Shown: in pieces, positions 11,432 through 24,366 of the stretch
How positions within the stretch are numbered: the stretch's first letter is position 1
Layout of the letters: every line of letters begins with the position of its first letter
DNA from: Nepenthes gracilis
Lineage: Eukaryota; Streptophyta; Magnoliopsida; Caryophyllales; Nepenthaceae
NCBI GenBank assembly: GCA_033239525.1
Contig: BSYO01000014.1
Coordinates: 4,072,536-4,136,535 of the forward strand
DNA: 64,000 bases
Direction: 5' to 3'
Made by a program: the position numbers and the translations under genes
Notes under the pieces: model-generated
The model's input: the letters and a program-made list of their open reading frames with translations, nothing else
The model's database searches: none
Told to the model about the DNA's origin: nothing

Positions 11432-11545
11432 CTCCCCACTTAAAAGAATTTAGCCCTAAAAATATGTGTCTTGGTCCTCAAATAATTTTAGATATATTTT
11501 AATTTATCTCCTCTTCAAATTGCCACGCTTCTTTTCTTTTAAGTT
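11432..11545 (-). pseudogene. element C integrase C-terminal relic
   Basis: The minus strand reads KRKEAWQFEEEIN, stops, then FLG-stop-ILLSGED directly before the polypurine tract. Ty3/gypsy integrases end in a segment of the form EATWE.E.EM, a short linker, then NFEDEIL..GE, so order, spacing and position against the LTR all fit. There are several stops. This identifies C as Ty3/gypsy on the minus strand and fixes its 3' end. Confidence 0.5.
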
Positions 11546-13840
11546 AAAGATTCCTTAAGATCTATAGCATTAGGTGATTTTACCATATAAAAACTTTCTC
11601 TTTACAATTTGAACACCATTAACCTTTTCTTAGATTTCTATTTTTTTCTAAATTGAAGGACACAAAATTTTCAACACGTGATAATCCCTATATGTACTAC
11701 CGAGTATCAATACCAAAGAGGATATCTCCTTGTTAATAACCTATTGCAAAGTCGAGCTTATAAACATTTTGGTCTCCAACGTCCTCACAATCAACTAGGA
11801 TTTGCATCATCCCACATACAACAACCATATCTTAAACTCATTTCATTAATATAACTCTAATAAAAATCTCGATATACAACTTGCACATTTATTTGATACA
11901 TCAGTATTGCATCATCTTAAGGTAATATTCACTTTGAGCTAACTGATGAGTATACAACCTTAATCACTAACATTGATCTCAAATTTTAAATTGTATTATG
12001 ACCTACGTATGCACATAATCCTCTCATGTGAGTCGATTTAACTAATTGTCCTTAAATATTACCAATATTAGATGTTTCTACTTACTCTTTTGGCTCATCG
12101 ACACATAGCTCATAATAAGGTAAAACCATTCAAAAATCTCCTACTGCTACCTAATTGTCAACTTGCAAATTTTTTAATCATTGAATTCCAGTTATAGTAT
12201 TGCAAAAGACTTTTAGCATCCATATAATCGACAACACAAAAATAAATAAATATATTCTTCAAGCAACAATTCAAACCAACACTGTCTTACCATCAATGAA
12301 TGTGTGCAAGAGAAATCCAATTCAAACGGGCAAACACACGATTGTGGTATCCATCTTTCCATATATTTTTGGCAAATCTAATAATGTATCTGTGATTAAT
12401 CTTATATGGTTTCATTTCTTTCTCCTCATGAAATAGGTATAAAATCATAGTTAAAATAGTAATCACCAAACAATTGTTGCGTAATTTGCATGTTCCCATG
12501 TGTAGACTGGCTTGAGTTCGAGTTCCCCATATGACCAAACTATAGGACAACGATCCTTTTATTCTTAAATATTTTGTTTTAGGGGTATTTATTGTTGGAA
12601 TAAAAGGACTCATATTGTAAAGCTGAAGAGTATGGAGGTTGAATTGACCTTTTAGGATGAGTGAAGTTCAAATCTTGAGCATAGAAATGGTTGGGGTATT
12701 TTTGACCTACACGACTAGGAATCCAATATCATCTGTTGATTCATCAGTCCTTACTGTCATCAACTTGATAGTTGTCACTCCCTAATGCAATATCTTGGCC
12801 TTCAAGCCCCAACTGTGATTTTTACCATCTCTAAAAGATATAGTCCAAAACTATTATGAACCTAGTTTTAAAACTTAAATAGTCCCTATAACCTTTAACC
12901 TATACTATTGTCTCTTCCCCAAAACATTAGCTGCTACCTGAATTCTATTGATAGATACTAACCTTATAGTCTTATGCCTTTCCTAATTGTTTATTCCTCT
13001 TTCCTAATGGAGACCATTTTTAAGAAATAAATTTCTTTCCTTCTTAATGTTGTGACCCAAAGACCAAAAGGCAATCACAATGATTGCTAATTTAGATCAT
13101 AGATTAGCTATATAATATATTCAATCCAACTAATTAAATTGTCAATGTATTTTCCTAAAGTAGTAACTGAGCACAAAACAATATTCCTAATGACAAATTG
13201 TTATTTACTCCTTTCAATCATTTAAGTTACTGCCAAGATCTACAAACTCCAATCATTTTCTAGACCAATCAACTACTACTTCAACCATTGTTAAATTTTC
13301 AGGTATGTTTACTCTCCAATTAAGATCATCTAGCTGTGTCATTTCCTCCACCCAAAAATTTGAACTATAGAGTTGCTCTAGCAAGTATCATCATTAAAAT
13401 TCGGTAGACAATTTCCAACTATTCCTCCTATGCTAAGGTGTTCTTATAGTAAGTCCAAATGTCCTTAATAATCACACCACTCATTGATCCACATGTAATG
13501 AAATGTTCAATCTGATGTCCTATGAACATCTTCGGTCAACAATTTTTTTAATCCTCTCTGCATGACTTTTTTTTTTTCTTGTTCTCTTTTTTGGAGTGCT
13601 ATGGTGTTGATCTGTGACAAGTGATATTTGATCATATGCCAATATTCGAAGATACTTGTCTCTCCCATAGTTGGTACTCAAGTCTTAGGTAGTGGACACT
13701 TGTTCTTGCTTGGCGCTTTGTAGAATTCACAGGAGTTGTTGCAATGTCATAAAGGGTTGTTCCTCTATTTTGGTTATAATCTTTGAATTCTTCCATAGCA
13801 AGTAGTTAAACTTGATGACAACTAAATTTAATCACCATTA
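11546..13840 (-). pseudogene. element C pol interior, decayed
   Basis: By position this should hold integrase, RNase H and reverse transcriptase on the minus strand. It is so decayed that I recognise no continuous domain. It is also only about 2.3 kb, shorter than an intact pol, so internal deletions are likely. Minus ORFs such as 12,293-12,613 match nothing I know. Confidence 0.3.
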
Positions 13841-13893
13841 CAATTGTAGTTTTAATTCTTTAAGCTCTATTGATGCCATCTGATAAGGTCTTG
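13841..13893 (-). pseudogene. element C reverse transcriptase start relic
   Basis: The minus strand reads PYQMASIELKELKLQL and then stops. Gypsy reverse transcriptases begin with PYRMAP.ELKELK.QL, a near match over 16 residues. The segment that normally follows (SPWGAPVLFVKKKDG) cannot be read. Element A keeps the same landmark at 53,016-53,060. Confidence 0.5.
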
Positions 13894-14321
13894 GAAGTCG
13901 ATGCACTTCTCAGAATCAGTTTAGTGGAGATGTTGATCTCCCACTTAGTGCTCATGATAACAACCTGCCTACAATGTAACTGATAATTTTTGGATTGATA
14001 GTGACAACTTCAATCCTTGACTCAGTTTGCTATTCCTCAGTTAAGAATACTCTAGATCATTTCTATCCACACAATTTAGATAACTAGCGTACACTCTTGT
14101 ACAGTCGAGGAGAAAGCTAAAGTCCTCTGATTAGCCACAATAGAAGTTCTACCCAAGTTCTGTGATTGTCATCAATTGAACGGGTTTGTATTTCCTTCTT
14201 TGACGTATGACTATACATGGCGAATTGTCTTAATTTGCCATAATTAAAACATAGTTTAGCGCTCGTTTGCTCTGCTGAAGGAATAACTAAGTTACCAGTT
14301 AATGCCAGCACTTTGCATATT

Positions 14322-14382
14322 TTCTTTTTCTTTTGGCAATGTGGCCGGTCTCTCTATATTTGAAACAACATCACCTGTCGCA
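14322..14382 (-). pseudogene. element C gag zinc-knuckle relic
   Basis: The minus strand reads CFKYRETGHIAKRK. Gag nucleocapsid knuckles are CX2CX4HX4C; here the first cysteine and the ETGHIAK core with its histidine remain, while the second and last cysteines are changed. It lies about 450 bp upstream of the reverse transcriptase start on the same strand, as expected for gag-protease-RT order. It is the last recognisable part of C before A interrupts it. Confidence 0.4.
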
Positions 14383-14522
14383 GGGCCTGCTAGTTTCTTA
14401 TCACTTGTACATTGAGAATGGTGATGGCTGTCCTAGAATCTGTAGATTTTAACTTCGACTGTCCCCTCCTCCCAAGCATTTGAATGAAAGAAGCTATTGC
14501 GTTTGTCACCTGGGATCTGTGA

Positions 14523-14527
14523 TTTAA
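14523..14527. repeat. left target duplication of element A
   Basis: The sequence is tttaa, directly left of the A LTR terminus. The same five bases follow the other A terminus at 56,926-56,930, more than 42 kb away. Confidence 0.85.
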
Positions 14528-16169
14528 TGTCACATCCCTTTACTGAGAACAAAAACTATTAATAAAATTAATCCTTCTTATCTTAATTACTCATATTATT
14601 ATGGTGAATCGTTTTCAAACTTAAGTCTCAAAATAAAGTGGTTGCAAGTCCCAAAAATTCAAAATCAACCTTGAGCATGAAGTACAAGTCAATAGTAATA
14701 ACCGACCCAAAAATAAAATACTCAGTCAAATCACAGAACCCAAAATTGTCACATCTAAAAGTGGCTTCGCACACTGACTGCAGCCTAATATAAATGCATA
14801 CATAAGAATACATGTTTATATAAAGATCAGAGTAACTAAACAACCATATAAAGCAATCAGGTCCTCATCATATGACTACTGATCTGAAACAAAATACAAC
14901 ATCCAATTCCTTCAAATTCCTAGTCTAATTTTCTCAAACTAGCTCCTCAACCAAAATCCTTACCTACAAGTGCCTAATACCGGCTAATCTAGAGGATGAG
15001 TAAAAATAAAAATAAGAGTGAATAAAAAATTCAATATACCATATAATTTGTATAATCAACATACAATTTACCTCAAAATTGTTTGAATGAATATGATCGA
15101 ATACAAATGCAAAATCAGAGTTTTTGGTAACAATCATGCATAATTTTAGATTCATAACTCAACTTTTTATTCAAAATAGTGTACCGTGAAAATATGCTTA
15201 ATTCATACTAATTTTTTATGGACCAAGAGCCAGTACGGTCTCATTGACAAAAAAAGCGAATAATCAAAACTCAAATTATATTTATTTTCATATAACAAAA
15301 GATTTTATGCTACTATTTAAGCCCCGTAAATAAGTCCTTATACATATAATCATGTAGAAGGAGATAAACGCCACTTTTATCCGCGGATCATAGTTTTGAA
15401 CCTTGATTACAACTATAATATACAAAGACATATCATAATATATCATCGCTAATTTCTTATAATATTCTGATATATATATAAATAAAAATTCTACAAAATT
15501 ATAAATAATCTTTATATTTTCTCACTCTGAAAAAAAAATATTCTTAGTTCTTTCACAAGTTATAGAATTTTTCTTCAAATTATTCTAATTACTTGTTATG
15601 TAATGACTTAAGTTTATGTAGAAATTTAAACATGCTTATTTTAAAATATATAATACTATATTATAAGATTTTCAAACATGTAGAGAAGTTTTTAAAAAGA
15701 ATTTAGAGAAAAATCAGCAATATTTTAGAATTTAAACATTTTATTTCCATTAGCGAATATGTAGGGGCAAATTTATGAGTTTTCAGAATATCCAAGATAC
15801 GTACTTAGTGATTTTAAGCATATAATAATATTATGTAAGAAATTCATAATATATTAGACCATTAAACTAGATTTTCAGTATATGCATAAATATAATTGTA
15901 AAGAAATAACTTGACAATTCAATATATATGAATTGAGAATATAATATTTACAAAAATTTTTAAAAATGAAAGTAAGAGTCCATACACATAAAATTTAAAC
16001 GTTTTATCTATAAAAATATGACATATATAAGTCTTTTAAACAATAAATACTCAATAAAATATAGAAATATTAGCAACAAAAGAAATAAGGTTTAGGATAC
16101 ACTAATCTTGACTTCAAATTTACCAAAATCTTATTTAAATTCACTTCAAATGGCCTTTACTAGCCTTCT
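14528..16169 (-). mobile_element. element A, 3' LTR (first part)
   Basis: It starts TGTCACATCC and matches 54,756-56,460 along its length, including tcttatcttaattactcatatt near the left end. The match stops at 16,169, where element B begins, and resumes at 27,856-28,306. The two pieces total about 2.1 kb, close to the 2,170-bp 5' LTR. The + view of the left end is the 3' end of the LTR on the element's own strand. Confidence 0.85.
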
Positions 16170-18179
16170 TGTCACATCCCAGTACTCAATTGTCTTATAG
16201 TAATTAACGCAATTATTCTATTAATAAATAATAAGTCAAAATTAACGAAGAATGTAAGTTTCACATCGATATCATAATTGACCTAAAAGAATATATATAT
16301 TAATTTGAACCGCTGAACCCGAACAGTGCCACACTCGAGAATGGCTCTGAAACATTGACTATAATAAGACATCGAAATATATGTTAGGAGATATGTTTAA
16401 ATAATATAAATCAGAGTTAGCACATCTATGATAATATATTTTTTTTATATAAAACCATTGTCCGAGTAGTATAAACATTAAATTACTATTCAAAAACTAA
16501 ATACAGTATCAAATAACCAACATTTCTAATCCTAATCTATGCGGATGTCTCTTCCTTCGGTCTTATCATCCTGCAAGTGCCCAAGCCGCTAATCTAAAAT
16601 GGGTCAATAAAAAACAAAAGTAAGAGTGAGTTAAAAGTTCAACAAGACATATAAATTTGCATAACTAAACATACCAATTTTGTTAAATCATATCAAAAGG
16701 AATAATGAAGCAAATTCAATAAAATATTATGAATTTTTCATGAAAAATACCAAGAGTTTTTAATTTTTTTATATTCTCATTTAAATTGTGCCATGAAATC
16801 TATACTCAATTATACAAATTCTGAAGGACCAAGGATCAGTAGGGCCTTATTGACTAAAGGAGCAGATAATTAAAATTCGAGTTAATTTATTTCCATACAA
16901 CCAACGGCCTTGCGCTATTATTCAAGACCCATAAATGGTTATCATACATATAATCCTATAGATATGACCGAACGCCACTTTCACCCATGGATGATGGGTT
17001 CAAACCTCAATTTATACTATAATATACCACCACTGAACTTATTACAATGGTCCAATGTATAAATAAATAAAAACTCTACACATTTTTTCATAATTCTTGT
17101 ATCATCTCGATCTAGAACTATTTATAGTTGTTTAACAAATTATAGAGTTTTCCTTTAAATTATTTTGATTTCTTACCATGCATTATATAGAATTAGTGCA
17201 AGAACTTTAATATACAAATTTTGAAGCACATAAAAGCCACAATTTGGAATTTATAACATATGAATTATTTTAAACAAATTGTAGAAATATTCAGGAACCT
17301 TTTCCTTACATTGTATGTATATAGAAGAAATTTAAGAAATTTTTAAAACACACAAGATAAATTTAAGTATGTAGGAACACTTTTAAACATGTAGGATATT
17401 CTATATGAATTTAAAGTATGCAATAGTCATTTAGTCAAGATTTTAACACATGTATAAAAGAAAATTATAAAAATCAATTGAATAATATAATCTATATAGA
17501 CTTAAACATAAATTTCATGTAATGTTACAAAAAATGAGAAGGATATTACAAGCATGTGAAACATACACAATCTAATTACGAAAATATGATATGCATAAAT
17601 ATTTAGAACAATAAATACTCAGTGAAGTGAGAAAAGAATAGTAACAAAGAAATGAATGCTTAAAATGCACTTATCTTAACTTTAAATGATCAAAAATCTT
17701 GCTTGAGATTACCTGAATTAGCTTCATCTCTCTCTTTCTCTCTCTTCTCTTCTTCTTCTCTCCTCTCTCAAAATCTTGGAGAAAATGATCAAAAATCAGC
17801 TAGATATGATATATATAGCAAAGTGGTACTCAAACACATGTCAGGTGCCACGGCCAAACATGGTGGTGCACGAGCACTACCTTGGGCGTGCATTAGGTGC
17901 CAACATTCTGTCTCAATAAGCTCGCATATCTCTCAAGCGTGCATCGAGTGCAAGCCAATCTATAATGTGTATTTGATCTCCACTCAGGCAATAGTCAGGT
18001 GCAACCTTCCTGCCTAGAACATGTATGGATGTGCTTTGGGCATTAGTCATGCATCTATGAATTCATAGAAATCCAGTCCAAATTAACTTTTTATCTAATT
18101 TTCTCCTCATTTGACCTCAACTTTCATTATCTCAACTTAAAAAATCATAATTAAAATAAAATTCAAATTCAAACTTACA
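16170..18179 (-). mobile_element. element B, 3' LTR (Ty3/gypsy, minus strand)
   Basis: It runs from TGTCACATCCC to CAAACTTACA and aligns with 25,810-27,850. The two LTRs are clearly diverged, so B is old. B sits in the A LTR: the bases before it (cttct, 16,165-16,169) match those after its far end (ctttt, 27,851-27,855) at four of five positions, the expected 5-bp duplication with one mutation. Next to it on the right (tttctcctatcc, a minus-strand polypurine tract) the integrase tail of B begins. Confidence 0.85.
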
Positions 18180-19640
18180 TTTCTCCTATCCTTACGAAAA
18201 TTTCGTTTTCATCTTCTCCTGGGTACTTTGCCTGGATCTCATCTTCTCTTTCCCATGTCACTTCTTCATACGAGTAGTTTTTCTATAAGACATTGACCAA
18301 TAAAATTACCTTCGTTCAAAAAACTTGATCTCTTCCACTTAAAATTTAAACGGGTTCCTTATTATGCACCATGTCTTAAATTATTTTCAACGGTTTGTAT
18401 TCAATGTGCGATGGGTCATGAATATATTTTTGAAGTATTGACATATGGAACACATTGTGAACATCTCCCAAGCTTGGTGGTAAAGCTAATCTGTAAGCTA
18501 CTTCACCGATTTTATCTAGAATTTTGGATGGTCCAATAAAGCTCAGCTTTAATTTTCCTTTAATCACAAATCTAGAAATTTTCTTCGACGGAAATATCTT
18601 CAAAGATATATGGTCTCCAACATTGAAACTCAACTTTCATCTCCTTTGATCAGTATAACTTTTTTATCGACTTTGGGCAACCTTTAACTTTTCATGAATC
18701 AAACAAATCCTCTCGGATGTTTCTTAAATAACTTCCTATTCTAAAAGTCTCCTATCTCCGATCTTCTCCCAATAAATTGAAGAATGATCTTTTCTTTCAT
18801 ATAAAGCTTCAAATTGGGTCATACTGATACTTTCTTGATAGCTATTATTGTATGTGAATTCGGCCAATGACAGATAGTTGTCCCAATTGGCCTTCATTTC
18901 TAAAATTAAAGCTCTCAACATGTCTTCTAGAATTTGAATCATTTGCTCTGATTATTTATCTGTTTGTAGATGGTAGGCTGTGTTGAATTTTAAATTAGTC
19001 TTCGATTCTCAATGAAAGCTTTCCTAAAATTTTGAGACAAACCTCGATTTTGAGACAAACCTCAGATTTTGATCTGATACAATAGAAGCTAGTACATCAT
19101 ACAATCTAATGACCTTATTAATATACAATCTCGCCAAGCGATCTCTAGAAAACGTCATTCGAATGACAATCAAATGAGTTAACTTAGTGTGTCCATCTAT
19201 AATTACCTAAATAGTATCATGATTCCTCAATATCTTTGAAAAACCATCACAAAATCCATTATTATGTTCTCCTATTTCTAGCTAAGAGTTGGCATAGGTT
19301 GTAATAGGCATGGTGACTTCTTGTAGTTGGCCTTCAATTGATGACATATCAAGTACCATTCTACATAGGCCGTAATTTCTCTTTTTATGTTGCGCCATCA
19401 AAATATTTTCTTCAAGTCTTAATATATTTTGTTAATTTTAGAGTAAATAGTATACTTTGATCAATAAGCTTCATTATGATTTCTTCTTTCAATTCTCCAA
19501 TATTTGACACACATATCAATTTCTAAAATCTCAAAACTCTATCAGCCCATATGATTTAAGTTTCTCTTGATTCCCTGTTCAAACTACCAGCAATGTCTAC
19601 TAAAAATGGATTATTCATTTGAGCACCTTTAATTCTATCA
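18180..19640 (-). pseudogene. element B integrase
   Basis: Minus-strand pieces run in integrase order. 19,100-19,205: VIIDGHTKLTHLIVIRMTFS, the catalytic-core start that holds the first aspartate, followed by LYDVLASIVSDQN with the second. 18,736-18,942: ALILEMKANWDNYLSLAEF then YNNSY, the core end. 18,376-18,633: VGDHISLKIFP, then FIGPSKILDKIGEVAYRLAL, then HNVFHMSILQKYIHDPSH, the C-terminal domain of Tekay/Del-like chromoviruses. The last codons before the LTR (EDENEIF) are the usual gypsy ending. Several frames are used, so it is dead. Normally the enzyme inserts the cDNA into the genome. Confidence 0.8.
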
Positions 19641-20973
19641 AAAATATCACGCTGCAGTTGAAAATATAATAATATCATTTGAGTACCTTTTAATATTACA
19701 TTGCTTCATACAGTCTAACGTCTCCATCTCCTTGATTTTAGATGAGCCATAAAATTTGCCATTCGGCAACTCAAAGCATCTGCTGCTACGTTAACCTTTC
19801 CCGATTAGTATTGAATTTCACTATCAAAGTCTTTCAAAAAGTCCATCTATCTTCTTTATCACATGTTCAATTCCTTTTGAAAAAATAGATACTTGAGGTT
19901 CTTATGGTGTAAATATACCAAAAATTTCTCTCAATATAGATAGTCTCTAAATTTTCAGTGTAAAGATCATCGCTACCAATTCTAGTTCGTATATTAGATA
20001 ATTCCTTTTATGTGTCTTCAATTGTCGCAATCCATATGCAATCACTTTTTTATGTTGCATTAAGACACACCCTAGTCCAATCTTAGATATGTTACAATAA
20101 ACCAAAAATTCTCTAAATCCTTCAAGAATCATCAAAATTGAGGCTATCATTAAACAGTCTTTTTATTCCTGAAAACTCCTTTCACAATCCTCCACCCAAT
20201 TGAATTTGACTTCCTTCCGTGTTAGCCGGGTTAGGAGCATAGCAATCTTGAAAATGTTCTTCATAAATATTCGATAATAACCCACCATTACTAAAAAGCT
20301 TCTGACTTCTGTCACTGTTGACGGTTGATTCCAATTAATCACTACTTCAACCATCTTGGGATCGACTGAAATACCTCCTTTTGAAATGACATGGCCTCTT
20401 TAAGTGAAAACTCGCACTTCTTCAACTTGGTATACAAACTCCTTTCCCCACGTCTTTGGAGTGCAATCCTTAGATGTGATTCATACTCTTCATAACTTCT
20501 TGAATACATCAATATATAATCAATAAACACCACTATGAACTTGTCAATATAGGGTTGGAACACCCGATTTATCAAATCTATGAAAATTGTAAGGGTATTA
20601 ATTAACCTAGAAGGTACAACCAAAAACTTGTAATGCCCATACCTCATTCAAAAAGCTTTCTTTGGGATGTCTTTTTTTAATCATAAATTGATGATAACCC
20701 TAATGAAGATCAATATTAAAAAATACTTAGGCCCCATGAAATTAGTCAAATAAGTCATCAATTCTCAATAACAGGTACTTGTTCTTAATAGTGATCTTGT
20801 TTCACTCTTGATAGCCTATACACAGTCGTATTGACCCATCATTCTTCTTTACAAATAACATTAGGGGACCCCATGGAGATACACTTGGCCAGATGAAACC
20901 CTTCTCTAACAATTCTTGTAATTATTGCTTTAATTTCTAAAGTTTTGATGGTGTCATTCTAAAGGAGTTTCGA
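19641..20973 (-). pseudogene. element B RNase H and reverse transcriptase
   Basis: RNase H is seen at 19,947-20,150 (FLVYCNISKIGLGCVLMQ, then YGLRQLKTHKRNYLIYELEL). The connection segment is at 20,163-20,354 (VRSFLVMVGYYRIFMKNIF). The RT palm is at 20,342-20,647 with VVFIDYILMYS where active enzymes have F(I/V)DDILIYS: the second catalytic aspartate is tyrosine, so the enzyme would be inactive even without the frameshifts. The N-terminal part of RT reaches 20,968, where solo LTR D splits it; it continues at 23,166. Confidence 0.8.
20969..20973. repeat. left target duplication of D
   Basis: ttcga, repeated at 23,166-23,170 on the other side of D. Removing D and one copy restores the continuity of the element B reading. 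Confidence 0.9.
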
Positions 20974-23165
20974 TGTAATGTACCGATTTTTGAATATCGT
21001 AATTAGGAGTAGTTGAAATAATATAATTAAAATTAGACTTAATGTATGTAGAAAATTTGAGTTCCGAAAGCGGTAGGTGGCGTTGACGGGGGACGCCCGC
21101 CAGGTGCTCGAGCGTCAGTCCGCATTATAAACACGCAATGGCTCCTTTCCGCATCATTTTTACAGGGAAAGAGAGCGAGGAGAGAGAGAATGCGAAGGAG
21201 AAAAGAGAAAAAAAGGAGATCAAGGCTTTCGGTTTCGATTCAGACTTGGAGTTAGTTAGAGAAGTGATTGATCGGGCCCAGTCAAATGCACTTATATCCT
21301 TCTCTTTCGTTCTTTGCATTTTTTGTTCCGTTTTTTCCGGTATCCTCGTTTCGATATCCGATTAAATTTATATTTTGTATTACCCATGACTTGGGCATGC
21401 ACATGCATGGATTTCACGTCCGATTTTTTAATTTTGACTGATTTTTCATACGTGAAATCCTAACATGCTCCCAAATGCTTTTACCCGTTTATTTTGAGAT
21501 TTATATATAAATTGGCTTTAAAATATGGATACATATGCCTTATATATCTTTATTTATTAATTAGGTGTCCAATTTGATAGTTTTGCATGGTATTATACTC
21601 ACCGAAATTCTAACCCGGGGCCCCTTTGATTTTGCCCGAATTATTTGTAATTTATGATGATTTGGTTTTAGAAATTTGTAACCCTAACTTTATAGATGCC
21701 GGTACTCCGTATATTTTATATTTGTGCACATAAATTTTATATATGTTAATTTTATATATTCTGAAAATTTTATCAGACATAAATAATAATATTTAACTAC
21801 ATATACGTTAAATATGTTATCTTGTATATACCCTGAAAATTATGTTACATGCAATTGTGAAGGTATTTGTTGTCTGGAAGCTCTAAAGTTTGGTTTGGCT
21901 TATTATGGTAAGAATTTTTAAATATTTCAAGTTTTAAAATAAATTGTGAATATATTTAAAGGTGTGTGAAGATTTAAGCCCACAAGACTATGGAAAATAT
22001 GTATCTGTATCTATCAGAGTATGAAATCGATATCCGTATTTGCAAGAATATGAAATTATGAAATTGCATCAAATAATTAGGACCCTACAATTTGTTATCT
22101 ACTATCTGATATTTGGAACTTTCTCCAGTGCGAGTAGTTTAAAGAAAAAGAAGTATGAATATATTTATGCAGAGTCTCCAATATAAAATATGAAAAAAAT
22201 TATAACATTGGACCAAGGATTTGTATTTTAAATGGTAGTATTCCCGGCATATATTAGGATATTTCTGTGATAAATTGAGGAATACTCTTGGACCACGGGA
22301 GATGCTATGGTAGTGTATCTTTATCTATTATCTGGCCCAATATATATAAAATTATAGGTATACTGTCCACCACGGGACGTTAAAATTTGAGGTCCGTGGG
22401 TAGTACCTTAGATTATATGGATTAACATGATCATTTCTTCGATTTGACTGCACCGTTAGCTGGTAAGGCCTACTGGTCCTAGTCCATAACGATAAGAAAA
22501 TTTCTACATATTTTAGAACCTAAAGGAATCAAATATAAAATTAGAAAAGATAAATATGTTCCAAAAAGTGCATTTGATCATGTTTTATACTCATGCGTTT
22601 ATATCATATTCTTACTCCCTTCCTTTGTTTTATTTTGAGTATATTACTTACTGTCCTTAATTTTATTATGCCTTACTAAATTTTAGGCTTACTCCTTACT
22701 ATTTTCTTACCTTCAGATAAGTATAAACTTATATTTGATTAGGAGGAGAAGAGGATTAGAAGTTGGTTAGGTGGAAGACTTGGAGGATTATTTTGTGGAC
22801 TTGGATTTTGAGGCTCTATACTTGTGCTTGGAAGACATTTGTATATTTTGATGAATTTGTATCTGTTGTATTGAGAATGTACAAATAACTTAGTTTCATT
22901 TCTGTATTGATGGTTACATATAAGCTTCCGCATGTTATTATAGTTTATATTTTGGTACCTAGTGGCTTCTCTCTGTCTGACGTTGTGTCTGAAAATGTAA
23001 CGTTGGAGCCATGAATATATTGTGGCAATTGGATCCTATGTTGGTTGTTATTGTGTCATGTATATATGTGGTACATGGATATTATACAAGTTTATATTTA
23101 GTCTAACAGTTGTTTTACAATTAGAACCTTACTGGTTTTCGGTTAGGATTTTTGGGGTCGTCACA
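20974..23165 (+). mobile_element. solo LTR D (gypsy family, plus orientation)
   Basis: It starts TGTAATGTACCG, ends GGGGTCGTCACA, is 2,192 bp long and is flanked by perfect 5-bp duplications (ttcga). It contains no internal region, so it is a solo LTR left by recombination between the two LTRs of a full element. Its relatives are E (29,502-29,862 and 46,763-48,182) and F. Inside it are a GC-rich segment with CTCGAGC (21,107-21,113), a TATA box (ttataaa, 21,125-21,131), a purine-rich leader (21,165-21,230) and a pyrimidine/CAG module (22,687-22,720). Confidence 0.9.
21107..21131 (+). promoter_or_regulatory. candidate D LTR core promoter
   Basis: CTCGAGC at 21,107-21,113 is followed 11 bp later by ttataaa at 21,125-21,131, about 150 bp into the LTR, then by a GA-rich leader about 35 bp on. 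That spacing suits a U3 promoter with the start of R near 21,155-21,165. Inferred from sequence only. Confidence 0.45.
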
Positions 23166-23410
23166 TTCGATATAGGTATCGTTCCAAATATGATCTCAAT
23201 TTTAAACTCAATCTCTTGATTTGTCAATAGTCCTGAAAGATCTTTTGAAAAAACATTCTCAAACTCACATATTACCATTATATCCTTCACCGGAACATTA
23301 TGACTCCTATTATGATTACACAAGCCAAATAAGCTTGACATCCACTCCTAATCAAATGGTAAGCATGAAATGCTGAAATCATACATGGGGATTATTGAAA
23401 AAGCACTTTT
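23166..23410 (-). pseudogene. element B protease-RT linker
   Basis: The minus strand reads MSSLFGLCNHNRSHNVPVKD, then VICEFENVFSKDLSGL, then EIEFKIEI. This is the linker between protease and reverse transcriptase in gypsy elements (V.EF.DVFPEDLPGLPP.REIEF.IDL). It is the same segment as 53,016-53,231 in element A. It is split from the rest of RT by D on the left and from protease by J on the right. Confidence 0.75.
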
Positions 23411-24366
23411 TGTGCTAACGTGAATAATCAAGTTTTGACCCCGAAAAATTATAGCGGAAGCAATAATAAATAAATATCAAATACACGTAAAGGATATTTA
23501 ATACTAGATACTAACGAGATAACAAGTATGCACAATATATATAACGATGAGCAACAAAGATAAAGACACGATTTTTGATAACGAAGTGAAAACTCGATAC
23601 CCATGATAATTGAGAAAAACACTCCGGGCTTCAACGGCCAGGGAAGCAATGCACTATGAAAATCAACTTACAGACCGGGTGGTAACGACGCGCTAACCTT
23701 GCCGACTTACTCCCATCACGTGATCCCTACCAAGGAACTCCTTGGATTTGCCCGCGGCAACGGAACCGGACCCCTTCCGGTCTTCACGTCAATCTTTCCT
23801 CGAACCACTTGAATTGCCGATCACGATCGAGTCTCCTTCTTCACGAACCAACGTCTCCAAACGAAGGTAGAAGGCAATGTTTCAATGGTGAAAGAAAGTT
23901 GGTGAGAAAACTTATATGAGCATGAAGAGCAATCTTATAATGTAAAGCTTTCTCAAGAGAAGTAGGAACAATGGAGCATTAGAAGCTTTCTTCTCCAAGG
24001 AGGCACGAAAATCTTCAGTCAATGGTGATTAGGGTTGCAAGAACTTAAGGTATGTATTTATAGAGGACGCAAAAAATCGTTCAAAAATTTTGTCCGTTGC
24101 ACCGGCAGTCGAGCTGCCAGAAGGCGAGAAGCGAGCGGGCACCCTTCTGGATTTTAGGCTCGAGCGGATATCGAGCGCCTGGCAAGCCGGGTACCTTCTG
24201 GATTTTCGGCTCGAGTTGGGTTCGAGCACCAGGCGAGCGCGGGGGCTTCGGGCGGCTCGAGCGACTAGAGGGCAGAACGGACTTTAACCCGACAACCCAC
24301 AACCCGACATCGATACAATAATACATATGGTCACGGAATATGCCAATTAGACAAATGTCTCTAACA
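23411..24366 (-). mobile_element. J, solo LTR (Copia-like)
   Basis: On its own (minus) strand it starts TGTTAGAGACATTTGTC and ends CGTTAGCACA, about 956 bp. TGTTAGAGACAT starts and a gcggaagc/gacccc segment near the end are common in plant Copia LTRs. A minus-strand TATA box (ctataaata, 24,055-24,063) follows a GC-rich segment with three CTCGAG copies. It interrupts element B between protease and RT. Left (ctttt) and right (attat) flanks do not match, so either the target duplication is lost or the edges are a few bases off. There is no internal coding region. Confidence 0.6.

Noticed and set aside
12293..12613. 106-codon minus-strand ORF in the C interior
   Set aside because: No match to a gypsy pol domain or any host family I know; probably chance in AT-rich decayed pol.
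12470..12720. Possible SINE with a Pol III B-box-like word (gagttcgagttccc)
   Set aside because: No A box at the right distance, no poly-A or T tail and no target duplication could be found.
14528..18179. 14,528-16,169 and 16,170-18,179 as the two LTRs of one short element
   Set aside because: They are different subfamilies; the first matches 54,756-56,460 and the second 25,810-27,850, and the target duplications pair with those instead.
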